From positions 1,217 through 10,755 of the forward strand of contig DLMH01000105.1 in assembly GCA_002478115.1 (NCBI GenBank): a stretch of DNA of 9,539 nt. The letters run 5' to 3'. The stretch comes from Candidatus Acidiferrum typicum. Lineage in GTDB: Bacteria > Acidobacteriota > Terriglobia > Acidiferrales > UBA7541. The notes below the pieces were generated by a model. The model ran no database searches. It saw nothing but the letters and a program-made list of their open reading frames with translations, and had not been told where the DNA came from. Position 1 is the first letter of the stretch. Each line of letters starts with the position of its first letter. Shown here piece after piece: positions 1 through 7,323 of the stretch. A program made the translations under genes and the position numbers.

Positions 1-36
1 ATGGACCTGCAATGGCCACCGTTGATAGCCTCCAAA

Positions 37-65
37 TTGAATTAACATCCATTCGACTATATAAG
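37..65 (+). promoter_or_regulatory. Possible sigma70-type promoter directly before the first gene
   Basis: TTGAAT (37-42) and TATAAG (60-65) are separated by 17 bases, matching the consensus -35 and -10 hexamers at 4 of 6 and 5 of 6 positions. The predicted transcription start, about 7 bases after the -10 box, falls at or just before the ATG at 73, so the transcript would have almost no leader. No Shine-Dalgarno motif precedes that ATG, which fits. Against it, short open frames cross this stretch and an upstream gene could be driving transcription. Spotted by eye only. Confidence 0.3.
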
Positions 66-72
66 CTCGGCG

Positions 73-1290
73 ATGAGTCTCGAGACTAAAACCTCCGCGG
101 CCGTTCTCGACCAGAAATTGGACGCGCTTGCAGCTACGCAAGAACGGGTTGAGTTGTCTGTCGTTATGCCTTGCCTGAATGAGCGGGAGACTGTTGGTGT
201 GTGCGTGCGCAAGGCGATTGCTACTCTTCAGAAGGCGGGCATATCGGGCGAAGTGATCGTGGCCGATAATGGCTCAACCGATGGTTCGGTCGAGATCGCG
301 CAAGCTGAAGGCGCAAAAGTAGTTAACGTAGCAGAGAAAGGCTATGGCAACGCGCTAAAGGGCGGCATCCTCGCCGCCCGCGGGAAATACGTGCTCATGG
401 CAGACTCTGACGACAGTTATGATTTCGCCCACATTCCCCGTTTCGTGGAACCATTGCGTGCTGGATCAGACTTGGTGATGGGCAATCGTTTCAGCGGAGG
501 CATCGCCGAGCAGGCAATGCCCTTCCTGCATCGTTACCTGGGAAACCCTGTGCTCACCGGCATCGGAAGATTGTTTTTCGGTTCAACTTGCAAAGACTTC
601 CACTGCGGCATGCGTGCCTTTCGCAAGGACAGCTTCCTGCGCATGGACATACGTTCGACGGGCATGGAATTCGCCAGCGAGATGGTCGTCAAAGGCAGTC
701 TGCTGCGGATGAAGGTCAGCGAAGTTCCCACGACACTATCTCCGGACGGTCGCAACCATCCGCCGCACCTGCGCACCTGGCGCGATGGCTGGCGGCATCT
801 TCGTTTTCTTTTGATGTATAGCCCGCGCTGGGTCTTCCTTTACCCCGGAAGCCTCATGATTATTTTGGGGCTGACTGGGTGCGCGCTATTACTGCCCGGG
901 CCACGCGTGTTCCACGGTATTGGCTTTGACGTGCATACGCTTTTGTATGCATTCGTTTCCGTGCTGCTCGGTTTTCAACTTATTTCGTTCGCAATCTTCA
1001 CCAAGGTTTTCGCCATCACGGAAGGCTTGCTGCCCGAGGACCCCCGCCTGAATCGCCTCTTTCGCTGGATCACTTTGGAAACGGGCTTGCTTCTAGGCGG
1101 CTTGCTGATGGTCGTTGGCATGGGCGGATCCATCTGGGCTGTTTCCCATTGGGCTCAGGGCAGCTTTGGCGCGTTGCAACCTGAGCAGATGCTGCGCATC
1201 GTCATGCCCTCAGTCTTCTCTCTAACTCTGGGTGCTGAGATCACCTTCAGCAGCTTTTTCCTGAGCATTCTCGGTCTCAGGCGGCGCTAG
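73..1290 (+). CDS. GT2 polyprenyl-phosphate sugar synthase (DPM1/AglD-like) with C-terminal membrane domain
   Basis: This is a family 2 glycosyltransferase of the dolichol-phosphate mannose/glucose synthase type. Such enzymes move a sugar from a nucleotide donor to a polyprenyl phosphate on the cytosolic face of the inner membrane. The GT-A fold shows in order: VVMPCLNERETV (30-41), ADNGSTDGS (64-72), the metal/donor site DSDDSYDF (111-118), GNRFSGG (137-143) and FHCGMRAFRKD (176-186). About four hydrophobic segments follow (roughly 254-276, 286-312, 335-358, 374-400), anchoring it in the membrane. Total 405 residues. ATG 73 is the first possible start, because the frame has a stop at 43-45 and no start codon in between; no Shine-Dalgarno motif is visible. 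The next gene starts on the last base of the stop codon, so the two are translationally coupled. Family assignment is firm; sugar and lipid specificity are unknown. Confidence 0.93.
   Translation: MSLETKTSAAVLDQKLDALAATQERVELSVVMPCLNERETVGVCVRKAIATLQKAGISGEVIVADNGSTDGSVEIAQAEGAKVVNVAEKGYGNALKGGILAARGKYVLMADSDDSYDFAHIPRFVEPLRAGSDLVMGNRFSGGIAEQAMPFLHRYLGNPVLTGIGRLFFGSTCKDFHCGMRAFRKDSFLRMDIRSTGMEFASEMVVKGSLLRMKVSEVPTTLSPDGRNHPPHLRTWRDGWRHLRFLLMYSPRWVFLYPGSLMIILGLTGCALLLPGPRVFHGIGFDVHTLLYAFVSVLLGFQLISFAIFTKVFAITEGLLPEDPRLNRLFRWITLETGLLLGGLLMVVGMGGSIWAVSHWAQGSFGALQPEQMLRIVMPSVFSLTLGAEITFSSFFLSILGLRRR
76..87. repeat. 12-base perfect palindrome just inside the first gene
   Basis: AGTCTCGAGACT reads identically on both strands and begins right after the ATG at 73. 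Its centre, CTCGAG, recurs three times in or beside the divergent intergenic region 7697-8023. It could be an operator lying at the transcription start if the promoter at 37-65 is real, or simply codons by chance. Confidence 0.5.
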
Positions 1291-2291
1291 TGACTCTGCG
1301 GCGCGCTCTCCTGGCAGTCGCATCGGCCGCGCTGGGCATTGTCCTGATCGCCTGGCTGATAAAAGTCAGCAACATCGATCTTCGCGTGACGGCGCAACAA
1401 CTGCGAAACGTCAGCCTGATCGCGTTCGCTAAACTGGTCGCGCTGAATGTTCTGCTGGTTTATTTTTCCAGCGAAAAGTGGCGGAGCATTGACGCCGCCT
1501 GGCGCCGCTCCTCTGATTCTGTACCGTCAAGGACCACATCGTTCACCCTGACCAGCGCGGGGCTGGCGCTGGGAATGCTCCTTCCCGTACAAATTGCCAT
1601 GGCGACTGCCCGGACATTGGGAACTTACGTCCAGGGCAGGCCCTTGAAACGCGGGACGGCTGGCACTTTGTTGGAGCAGGGCTTTGACCTCTTGACCGTC
1701 GCCTTTCTGGCGGTGGCATCATGGGCAACATGGTTCTATAGCGGCGGTGCGATGATGTGGACCTGGTCTGCCCTTGCCATGACCGCGCTGGCACTGCTGG
1801 CAGTCAGTCCCTCGATCCGGCTGATCCGGTGGCTTGCCGCTTCCTACAACGCCAGAACCGCAGCACCCCGTAACCGGATCTTGCGAAGTTTCTGGGAACT
1901 GCAGCATTCAGGCGTCTTGAATGCCAGCTTGGCACGTCGTCTCGTGATGCTTTCTATGGGTCGCTTTTGCGTGGTGGTGCTGATGCAGATTCAGACTGCG
2001 GAAGCGATCCGTGTGCATATTTCTCTCTGGCAAATGGCAGCGGCGATACCATTTGTCATCATTGTGTCTGTCATTGGGTTGACTCCGGGTGGACTTGGCG
2101 TGAACGAGTTGGCCGCCGTGACTGCTCTCAAAGTCTTCGGAACGCCACTGGCGGTGGCGGCACAGTGGGCCTTGGCCAATCGAATCCTTATAGCGGTGTC
2201 CTATTTTTTGGTCGCGGCGGGCGCTGCGATCATGCTCGGTTGCAAAAAGATAATGGCTCCACGTGCACCTGATGCGATGCAGGACCGTTAA
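1290..2291 (+). CDS. Flippase-like integral membrane protein, UPF0104/LPG-synthase-TM family
   Basis: A 333-residue polytopic protein with about eight or nine hydrophobic helices, of the lysylphosphatidylglycerol-synthase transmembrane / UPF0104 family. The best family marker is the late motif PGGLGVNE (266-273) between helices; SEKWRSID (61-68) and LEQGFDLL (128-135) match the expected earlier loops. In archaeal AglD this domain is fused to a dolichol-phosphate sugar synthase; here it is a separate gene right after such a synthase. A role in moving or using the lipid-linked sugar is inferred. Start is GTG 1290, sharing one base with the upstream stop; AGGCGG at 1279-1284, five bases upstream, is a good Shine-Dalgarno. 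The loop usually containing an Arg and Gly-Glu after Leu-Pro reads LPVQIAMATAR (98-108), so those polar residues look replaced. The soluble lysyl-transferase domain of MprF is absent, so it is not a full LPG synthase. Confidence 0.87.
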   Translation: MTLRRALLAVASAALGIVLIAWLIKVSNIDLRVTAQQLRNVSLIAFAKLVALNVLLVYFSSEKWRSIDAAWRRSSDSVPSRTTSFTLTSAGLALGMLLPVQIAMATARTLGTYVQGRPLKRGTAGTLLEQGFDLLTVAFLAVASWATWFYSGGAMMWTWSALAMTALALLAVSPSIRLIRWLAASYNARTAAPRNRILRSFWELQHSGVLNASLARRLVMLSMGRFCVVVLMQIQTAEAIRVHISLWQMAAAIPFVIIVSVIGLTPGGLGVNELAAVTALKVFGTPLAVAAQWALANRILIAVSYFLVAAGAAIMLGCKKIMAPRAPDAMQDR

Positions 2292-2295
2292 CGAT

Positions 2296-2300
2296 AGGGA
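2296..2300 (+). promoter_or_regulatory. Shine-Dalgarno of the second GT2 gene
   Basis: AGGGA lies six bases before ATG 2307 and fixes that start. It sits in the 15-base gap after the flippase-like gene, which supports co-transcription of the first three genes. Confidence 0.55.
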
Positions 2301-2306
2301 TACAAA

Positions 2307-3239
2307 ATGCATCCATTCCTCTCAGTTGTCATGCCTGTCTACAACGGCGAGCGATTCATCGCCGCTGCGCTCGAAAGTGTGCGGGGGCAACATGACGGGA
2401 TAGAGTTGGTAATTGTCGATGACGGCTCCTCAGATCGCACGCTCGATATTGTGCGCGACTTTGCCAAAGTTCTTCCGATTCGACTACTTACTCCCCGCAG
2501 AATCGGAAACTGGGTGGCCGTCAGCAATATCGGCTTGCGGGAAGCTACGGGTGATTGGGCCTGCTTTCTTCATCAGGATGACCTCTGGCTTCCGGGCAGG
2601 ATCGAGCGACTTCGGGGCGAGATGGAAAGCGCAGAAGACGCGCTCGTTCTTCACAACGCGATTTTCGTAGGCCCCGACGGACGAGAACTTGGACCGTGGA
2701 CCTGCCCGCTTCCGGAAGGCGATGTGCCGCAGGAGCGATTTATCGAGCGACTGCTCATTCAGAACTTCATTGCGATACCCTCGCCGGTGTTTCGACGAAA
2801 CGCTGCGATTGGTTCCGGTGGATTGGATGAAGGGCTCTGGTTTTCAGCGGATTGGGATCTTTGGTTGCGACTGGGAGCGCTCGGCCCAGTGCGTTTCATC
2901 GCCGAAACCTTGAGTGCCTTCCGCGTCCACCCCGCGTCGCAAACTGCAGCTCGCAAGGCGCTGCCGGAAGAATGGGAGACGCAGTTGACCACGGTCCTCG
3001 CCCGGCACCTGCAAAATTTGCCGGTGACAGGAAATCTGCGTGCAAAGGTGGAGCGGGCTGGAATGGCGTCGATCGCGGTGAACTCTGCCCTCTCGGCTGC
3101 GTCCCGCGGAGAACCTGTGAGCCCGTCACAGGTTTTTCTGAAGTTGCTCGCACTCGGCCCTTCGGGATGGCACAGGTACGTGAGGGATTCACGGATTGTG
3201 CAGCGCGTCCGATCGCGACTCAAAGCGCAGAGGTTTTAG
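2307..3239 (+). CDS. GT2 family glycosyltransferase (soluble, GT-A fold)
   Basis: A 310-residue family 2 glycosyltransferase that should add one sugar from a nucleotide donor to a growing surface glycan in the cytosol. Visible elements are the N-terminal strand LSVVMPVYNGERF (5-17), the nucleotide-binding VDDGSSD (37-43), the metal-binding segment HQDDLWLPGR (89-98) in the DXD position, and ADWDLWLRLG (181-190), the usual ED-like catalytic region. The tail after about 215 is helical and lacks transmembrane segments, so the protein is probably soluble or peripheral. It lies 15 bases after the flippase-like gene with a fair Shine-Dalgarno, suggesting one operon. HQDD instead of the common DSDD is a frequent variant in O-antigen/capsule-type enzymes. 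Donor, acceptor and linkage cannot be assigned. Confidence 0.92.
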   Translation: MHPFLSVVMPVYNGERFIAAALESVRGQHDGIELVIVDDGSSDRTLDIVRDFAKVLPIRLLTPRRIGNWVAVSNIGLREATGDWACFLHQDDLWLPGRIERLRGEMESAEDALVLHNAIFVGPDGRELGPWTCPLPEGDVPQERFIERLLIQNFIAIPSPVFRRNAAIGSGGLDEGLWFSADWDLWLRLGALGPVRFIAETLSAFRVHPASQTAARKALPEEWETQLTTVLARHLQNLPVTGNLRAKVERAGMASIAVNSALSAASRGEPVSPSQVFLKLLALGPSGWHRYVRDSRIVQRVRSRLKAQRF

Positions 3240-3245
3240 AAAACT

Positions 3246-3254
3246 AGGGAGGAG
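3246..3254 (+). promoter_or_regulatory. Strong Shine-Dalgarno not aligned to the methyltransferase start
   Basis: AGGGAGGAG is the best ribosome-binding motif I noticed in the window, yet it lies 58 bases before the methyltransferase ATG. It is eight bases before GTG 3263, which opens a 22-codon frame. See that entry. Confidence 0.5.
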
Positions 3255-3262
3255 TTGCTCTC

Positions 3263-3331
3263 GTGATAAAGTCAGAGCGCGTTAATTCGAATCACTGCAA
3301 GGTCAATCCATTATGCCCCCCGGCCCGCTAA
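3263..3331 (+). CDS. Possible 22-codon leader peptide overlapping the methyltransferase start
   Basis: GTG 3263 sits eight bases after AGGGAGGAG and opens a frame of 22 codons ending in TAA at 3329-3331. The frame differs from that of the methyltransferase and overlaps its first 19 bases. It would end with ribosomes terminating just past ATG 3313, an arrangement suited to translational coupling of a gene whose own Shine-Dalgarno is weak (AAGG at 3299-3302, ten bases away). The peptide would be basic with no recognisable motif. It may instead be a relic of an older start or a chance frame. Confidence 0.22.
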   Translation: MIKSERVNSNHCKVNPLCPPAR

Positions 3332-3951
3332 TCAGGCGCTTGCTCGGCCCATACGAGCGCGGCGTGGCGGAGGCCTATCGGCGAATTTTCATCAACCTCG
3401 ACGCGCTCGCCGAGCTCATGAGCGCGTGGGTGCCTCAGGCGCAAAAAATCCTGGAGGTTGGCTGTGGCGAAGGCGCCATGACGGAGCGAATCGCCCGCAC
3501 CTATCCAACGGCCTCGGTGGCGGCCATCGATATCACCCCAAACGTCGGGCGGCTTTACCGTGGGCCTGCTTCTTCCGTGGTCTTTCGCCAGGAAACCGTC
3601 GCAGAGGTGGCGCGCCGTGAACCAGCGTCTTTCGACCTCGTCGTCCTCTCGGACGTCATGCACCATGTGCGCTCTGATATCCGTCGGTCGCTTTTGCGTG
3701 CGATCGATCAAGCTATGGCACCGAACGGGAGCTTGCTCTTCAAGGATTGGGTAATCTCCGCCAGTCCTATTCATTGGCTTTGTGCCGCGTCTGACCGTTA
3801 CCTAACAGGCGACGACGTCGCCTACTTCACTATTGATGGTATCAACGCGCTGGTGACGGACGTGTTTGGTCCCAGCACGATCCGCCATAGCAGTACGGTA
3901 AGACCGTGGCACAACAACGCGGCGGTTCTGGTTCAACGATCAGAGATCTAG
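3313..3951 (+). CDS. Class I SAM-dependent methyltransferase
   Basis: A 212-residue Rossmann-fold methyltransferase. Motif I is ILEVGCGEG (46-54), the acidic residue ending strand 2 is in AIDIT (71-75), and motif II/III appear as FDLVVLSDVMHHV (107-119) and MAPNGSLLFKDWV (135-147). The length is that of a single catalytic domain, with a short N-terminal helix region (1-40) and a C-terminal segment containing SPIHWLCAASDRYLTGDD (151-168) that may form the acceptor side. Its place among glycosyltransferases suggests O-methylation of a glycan or lipid-linked intermediate, but this is inference from context. ATG 3313 is the first start after an in-frame TAA at 3283-3285; its ribosome site is weak. 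It lies 73 bases after the GT2 gene. An unrelated small-molecule substrate is possible. Confidence 0.88.
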   Translation: MPPGPLIRRLLGPYERGVAEAYRRIFINLDALAELMSAWVPQAQKILEVGCGEGAMTERIARTYPTASVAAIDITPNVGRLYRGPASSVVFRQETVAEVARREPASFDLVVLSDVMHHVRSDIRRSLLRAIDQAMAPNGSLLFKDWVISASPIHWLCAASDRYLTGDDVAYFTIDGINALVTDVFGPSTIRHSSTVRPWHNNAAVLVQRSEI

Positions 3952-3963
3952 GGGTCGCATGCC

Positions 3964-3979
3964 GCCCGGTCTGCCGGGC
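3964..3979 (+). other. Perfect GC-rich hairpin after the methyltransferase gene
   Basis: GCCCGG (3964-3969) and CCGGGC (3974-3979) form a six-base-pair stem closed by a four-base TCTG loop, starting 12 bases after the stop codon. No T-run follows, so it is not a classical intrinsic terminator. It could protect the 3' end, pause polymerase, or mark an operon boundary before the GT-C gene. Confidence 0.45.
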
Positions 3980-4027
3980 ACGCTAACCCCATCGTTGGGC
4001 GAAAGCGCGCAGGGTGCGAGAAGGAAC

Positions 4028-4037
4028 ATATTAATAT
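4028..4037. repeat. AT-only palindrome in the gap before the GT-C gene
   Basis: ATATTAATAT is a perfect 10-base palindrome made only of A and T inside an otherwise GC-rich stretch, about 88 bases before ATG 4125. This is the kind of position where a promoter or operator would lie, but no convincing -35/-10 pair could be matched to it. Confidence 0.3.
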
Positions 4038-4124
4038 CGGCGTCTAACATACTGAAGGTGCACGGCATACGCCCCGCCTTGATTCTTGGCACTTCAGTTG
4101 CGCTTCTACGCCATACGAATGTAA

Positions 4125-5678
4125 ATGTCCGACACAGTGGCTCAAGTCGAAGCACCCGGAAGAACCGAGGCGCAGCCTGCGGGCCTTCCCTTCATACAGG
4201 ACCGCCTGCTGTACGCGATTTACGCCCTGACCTTTGCTGTATCCATTTCTCTCTGGTTCATTGCCATCCGAGCACCGCTGTGGCTGGATGAGACCGTCTC
4301 GTACTTCCTGATCAAAGGAGGCTTCTCGGAGATACTGTCTCGCCAGGGATGGCCCAACGTCCCCGCTTATTCATACATTCTTTGGCTTTGGACCAAAGCT
4401 ACGGGGACAGGCGAGGTCGCGCTCAGAGTTCTTTCCATTCTCGCTATGCTGGGCGCCGTCTACCTGCTGTATCGCGCCGCCCGGGAACTGTTCGACCGGG
4501 ATGTCGCCATCATAGCTGCCGTCATTTTCAGCGTTCATCCCCTGGTCATTTTTGCGGCGATTGATGTTCGGCCTTATGCGTTTGGAGCGCTGGCAATCAA
4601 CGCGTCGATTCTGACCCTGGTTCGCCTAAGGCAGAACAATTCAAACTGGCTCGCAGCTCTGTTGGGCCTCTTGGCAGCATGCATCGTCTACTTCCATTTC
4701 CTAATGATCGTCATCCTCCCGGCTCTCGCCATTTGCTTTGTCGCGATCAAAATTGGCGACCGCAAGGTGTTTCGGCATCAGGGTGGCGTGGCGCTCGCTG
4801 TATTTGCTTTAGTGTTCCTGCCGGTGATTCCCGGTCTGCAGTACATGTTCCACACCGGCGGCACCCACGTTTTCGACGAAGCCCCGGGGTTGTCGGAACT
4901 AGGCTGGACGCTCGCTCCAGGCTGGTTGGCGTATATCTTCGGCGGCTCCGTTCTGGTTGCCGCTGCCACCCGAAAGGTCGATGTACAAAACCGTTTGGAG
5001 GGCTGGCGTATTTTGTTTTGCGCATCCTTGGGCCTCATTCCGATTCTGATTCTTTATGGCGTGAGCGTCGAGACATCGATCCACATTTTTGTGTACCGTT
5101 ACCGGCTGGTCGCGCTTCCAGGAGTGGCGCTCTGCTGGGCTTGGCTCGTCAGTCGAATTGATTCCCGCGCTCTGCGATTGACATTCTGCGTAGCCGTGGT
5201 TGCGAGTATGGCTTACCCGACCTTCACGTCCCCAGCCTCGCAGCACCACGGATACACCTGGAAATACGCCCTGGAACTCGCCGAGAGGAACGCCTCTGCC
5301 GACAACGCTCCCGTGCTGATCTGCAGCGATCTGCCGGAGGCTGACCACAGGCCCATGCCCGTGGGCGCGGCAGTAAAGGACGACGCGATGTTTGCGCCGC
5401 TCACCTATTACAAACTCAGTGTGCCGGTGTTGGGGCTGCCACGCGCGCTCAATGACGAGGCGATCCAGATCGTCTCGAGGTTCCTGCAAGCACCGGTGCG
5501 GCGGCGGGAACGCTTTCTGGCCCTCGGGTTTGCGCCTTCCTATGAAACGCTACATTTTATCGAGTCCCGCGCTTCAGCGACGCACAACGAGCGTTTGTTG
5601 GGAACGCCCGACGGAATTGCGGTCCTCGAATTCACACCCCGCGAGGCGGAAGGTTCTGGCATGGGCAGGACCCAGTAG
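4125..5678 (+). CDS. GT-C membrane glycosyltransferase, PMT/ArnT-like (GT39/GT83 superfamily)
   Basis: A 517-residue polytopic protein of the dolichyl-phosphate-mannose-dependent / ArnT type. These enzymes use a lipid-phosphate sugar donor on the outer face of the inner membrane. After about 25 polar residues comes the first helix (about 27-48), then the first extracytoplasmic loop with APLWLDETVSYF (50-61), whose Asp-Glu pair (55-56) matches the catalytic acidic site of GT-C enzymes. DVRPYAF (147-153) is another typical loop. Around ten hydrophobic segments run to about residue 373, followed by a soluble periplasmic tail of about 140 residues. ATG 4125 is preceded directly by an in-frame TAA (4122-4124), so no longer form exists; there is no Shine-Dalgarno motif. 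Lying on the same strand as the polyprenyl-phosphate sugar synthase at 73, it is a plausible user of that donor. Acceptor unknown: lipid A, glycan or protein are all possible. Confidence 0.88.
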   Translation: MSDTVAQVEAPGRTEAQPAGLPFIQDRLLYAIYALTFAVSISLWFIAIRAPLWLDETVSYFLIKGGFSEILSRQGWPNVPAYSYILWLWTKATGTGEVALRVLSILAMLGAVYLLYRAARELFDRDVAIIAAVIFSVHPLVIFAAIDVRPYAFGALAINASILTLVRLRQNNSNWLAALLGLLAACIVYFHFLMIVILPALAICFVAIKIGDRKVFRHQGGVALAVFALVFLPVIPGLQYMFHTGGTHVFDEAPGLSELGWTLAPGWLAYIFGGSVLVAAATRKVDVQNRLEGWRILFCASLGLIPILILYGVSVETSIHIFVYRYRLVALPGVALCWAWLVSRIDSRALRLTFCVAVVASMAYPTFTSPASQHHGYTWKYALELAERNASADNAPVLICSDLPEADHRPMPVGAAVKDDAMFAPLTYYKLSVPVLGLPRALNDEAIQIVSRFLQAPVRRRERFLALGFAPSYETLHFIESRASATHNERLLGTPDGIAVLEFTPREAEGSGMGRTQ

Positions 5679-5709
5679 CGGAGACTGCGCAACGGCCCAC
5701 CACGCAAGC

Positions 5710-7323
5710 TCAAGACTGCCCAGTACGATGCTTGTAGATCACTACAGAATTATTTGCAAACACTTTGTCCGCGTCGCTGAGGATCACCCGCCACATGTTT
5801 GGATTTTGCTCGATGGAGTTTCTGAGGTCCCCGTCGGCGAAAATATACTGTATGCCCGTTCTCCAAAAGTCGTCCGATCTCTGCGGGTCTTGCCAATTCG
5901 GGTTGTCGTCAAAAAGCTGTGCATTCCACTTCCGCCTCTCTTCGAGATCCACCGACATCGCCCAATGACCCCATAGGACCGTATTCCCGGAAAACGCTGG
6001 AATCAAGCGGCTGGTTGCGTAGGTGGCAAATACAATCTGGTTGGGTCTGCTGTGATCTTCTAGAAACTTCAGGCCCTCCAGCATTTCGTTGCTGATGTAA
6101 TACGAACCGCCGGCGTTGCGTCTGACTTCCCTGCTCGCGTTAAGCAACTGATACACCGGAGTTGCGATCAGCAATGGAGAGAGGAAAATCGCAGCACTCA
6201 CAGAAGCCCAATTGCGGCTCCTGAGCCATGAAACCCTAGTTAGAATTAAATCGAGAGAAATCGCCGCCAGGATGCATAAAGGAATGTGCGCACCAAAGAT
6301 GAGTTTTCTTTGAAACCAGAATGGAAGGAAAGCGAATCCCAGACACAGAAGAAACCATAAGACGAGTTGCCAATAGCGTTTCAGCCACTGGCCCGGTTTC
6401 ACCGTCAGACCTGCAGCGCAAATCAGCAATGGAAGTCCGAATCCGAGCAAATAGTCGAGGAGACCGGGGCTCTTCATTTCACCCCTAGCACTGTGTCGCG
6501 ACACGAGGGGCTGCAATGTCGATACCAGTGCCACGTAAAGGACGAAGGGAAACGAAGCTAGAAAGAACCGAAACAGAAATCCCAGTGCATTGGGTCCGCG
6601 TCGCGCTAAAGTGAGGATCACGGCGTACGCAAACAGCATAGGTAATGCGTATGGGTGTATCAAGGCTAGAACGCCTGTCGCAAAACCGCCGAGCCAGAAA
6701 TTGATTTTGCGAGCGTTGCGTGTCCCCCGATCCAACCAGTAAATAATGAGCATGATCAAGGTCAAGGAACATGGGAACAGAGGGTTCCACAAGAGAGACC
6801 AATAGGTGCTCATCTCCGGCATACCCAAGTCAGCTGGAACAATTCGCCATCGATCCACAAGACCAAAGAAAGCAAAAAGCCCGCCGACTCCCGAGGAGAT
6901 ACCCACGAGGACCGAAGCAACAATGGATCGAAATCGGCTGAGTTCAAGCCAGTCGGTGTACTTGTAGAAAGCGACAAAAAATAACACGACGCCCACCGCC
7001 TTGAGCGCCCAATGAACGATCCCGATATCGCATCCGAACAACCTGCTAATCCATCCACAGACCAGGAAAAATGGTTGGAACAAAAAGGACGATTGCGGTA
7101 ACCCCGTGTATTTCATTCGAAACAGTAGGCTTCCGTGTGCGGCCTGCTGTGACCATGCCATGTAGCCGAACGAATCCTCAGGATATGGCGGGAGAATCCA
7201 GGAGTAGCGATGATCTGCTGGTGTCTGGAACCAGAAAATCAAATAAGGAACCGACGTCGTCAGAAGCATGAACGCCGTCCATCCCCATCGAAAGGCATGT
7301 ATATCAGTCGGCTTCGCTTGCAT
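5710..7323 (-). CDS. Uncharacterised GT-C-like polytopic membrane protein
   Basis: A 537-residue membrane protein with roughly ten or more hydrophobic helices and a soluble C-terminal part of about 130 residues. The layout resembles GT-C glycosyltransferases: helix 1 (about 16-34), then a first outer loop with PPYPEDSFGYMAW (45-57) holding an Glu-Asp pair (49-50), HPYALP (223-228), FQRKLIFGAHIPL (337-349), and SGNTVLWGHW (445-454) in the tail, a pattern I associate with a family of uncharacterised mannosyltransferase-like proteins. I cannot name the family. ATG 7323 has AAGGA three to four bases upstream, which is rather close; an alternative GTG at 7338 adds five residues without a ribosome site. 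It converges on the GT-C gene ending at 5678 with 31 bases between stops. Parts look AT-richer than neighbours (hand counts of 40-43% GC over 6241-6360). Function by fold only. Confidence 0.8.
   Translation of the reverse strand: MQAKPTDIHAFRWGWTAFMLLTTSVPYLIFWFQTPADHRYSWILPPYPEDSFGYMAWSQQAAHGSLLFRMKYTGLPQSSFLFQPFFLVCGWISRLFGCDIGIVHWALKAVGVVLFFVAFYKYTDWLELSRFRSIVASVLVGISSGVGGLFAFFGLVDRWRIVPADLGMPEMSTYWSLLWNPLFPCSLTLIMLIIYWLDRGTRNARKINFWLGGFATGVLALIHPYALPMLFAYAVILTLARRGPNALGFLFRFFLASFPFVLYVALVSTLQPLVSRHSARGEMKSPGLLDYLLGFGLPLLICAAGLTVKPGQWLKRYWQLVLWFLLCLGFAFLPFWFQRKLIFGAHIPLCILAAISLDLILTRVSWLRSRNWASVSAAIFLSPLLIATPVYQLLNASREVRRNAGGSYYISNEMLEGLKFLEDHSRPNQIVFATYATSRLIPAFSGNTVLWGHWAMSVDLEERRKWNAQLFDDNPNWQDPQRSDDFWRTGIQYIFADGDLRNSIEQNPNMWRVILSDADKVFANNSVVIYKHRTGQS

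Noticed and set aside
1..89. Short open frames at the left edge (one ending at 45, another at 89) as the 3' end of an upstream gene
   Set aside because: Either could be a gene end, but about 15-28 codons without a recognisable motif cannot decide between them or exclude non-coding sequence.
1908..2312. 134-residue minus-strand frame
   Set aside because: Shadow of the flippase-like gene; His/Arg-rich composition without family features.
3959..4291. 110-residue plus-strand frame between the methyltransferase and the GT-C gene
   Set aside because: It has no motif or ribosome site, covers the hairpin and palindrome, and overlaps the well-supported GT-C start in another frame.
5662..5722. TGGGCAG/CTGCCCA inverted repeat spanning the convergent gene ends as a bidirectional terminator
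   Set aside because: The arms are seven bases with a 47-base loop and no T-run, so a stable terminator hairpin is unlikely.
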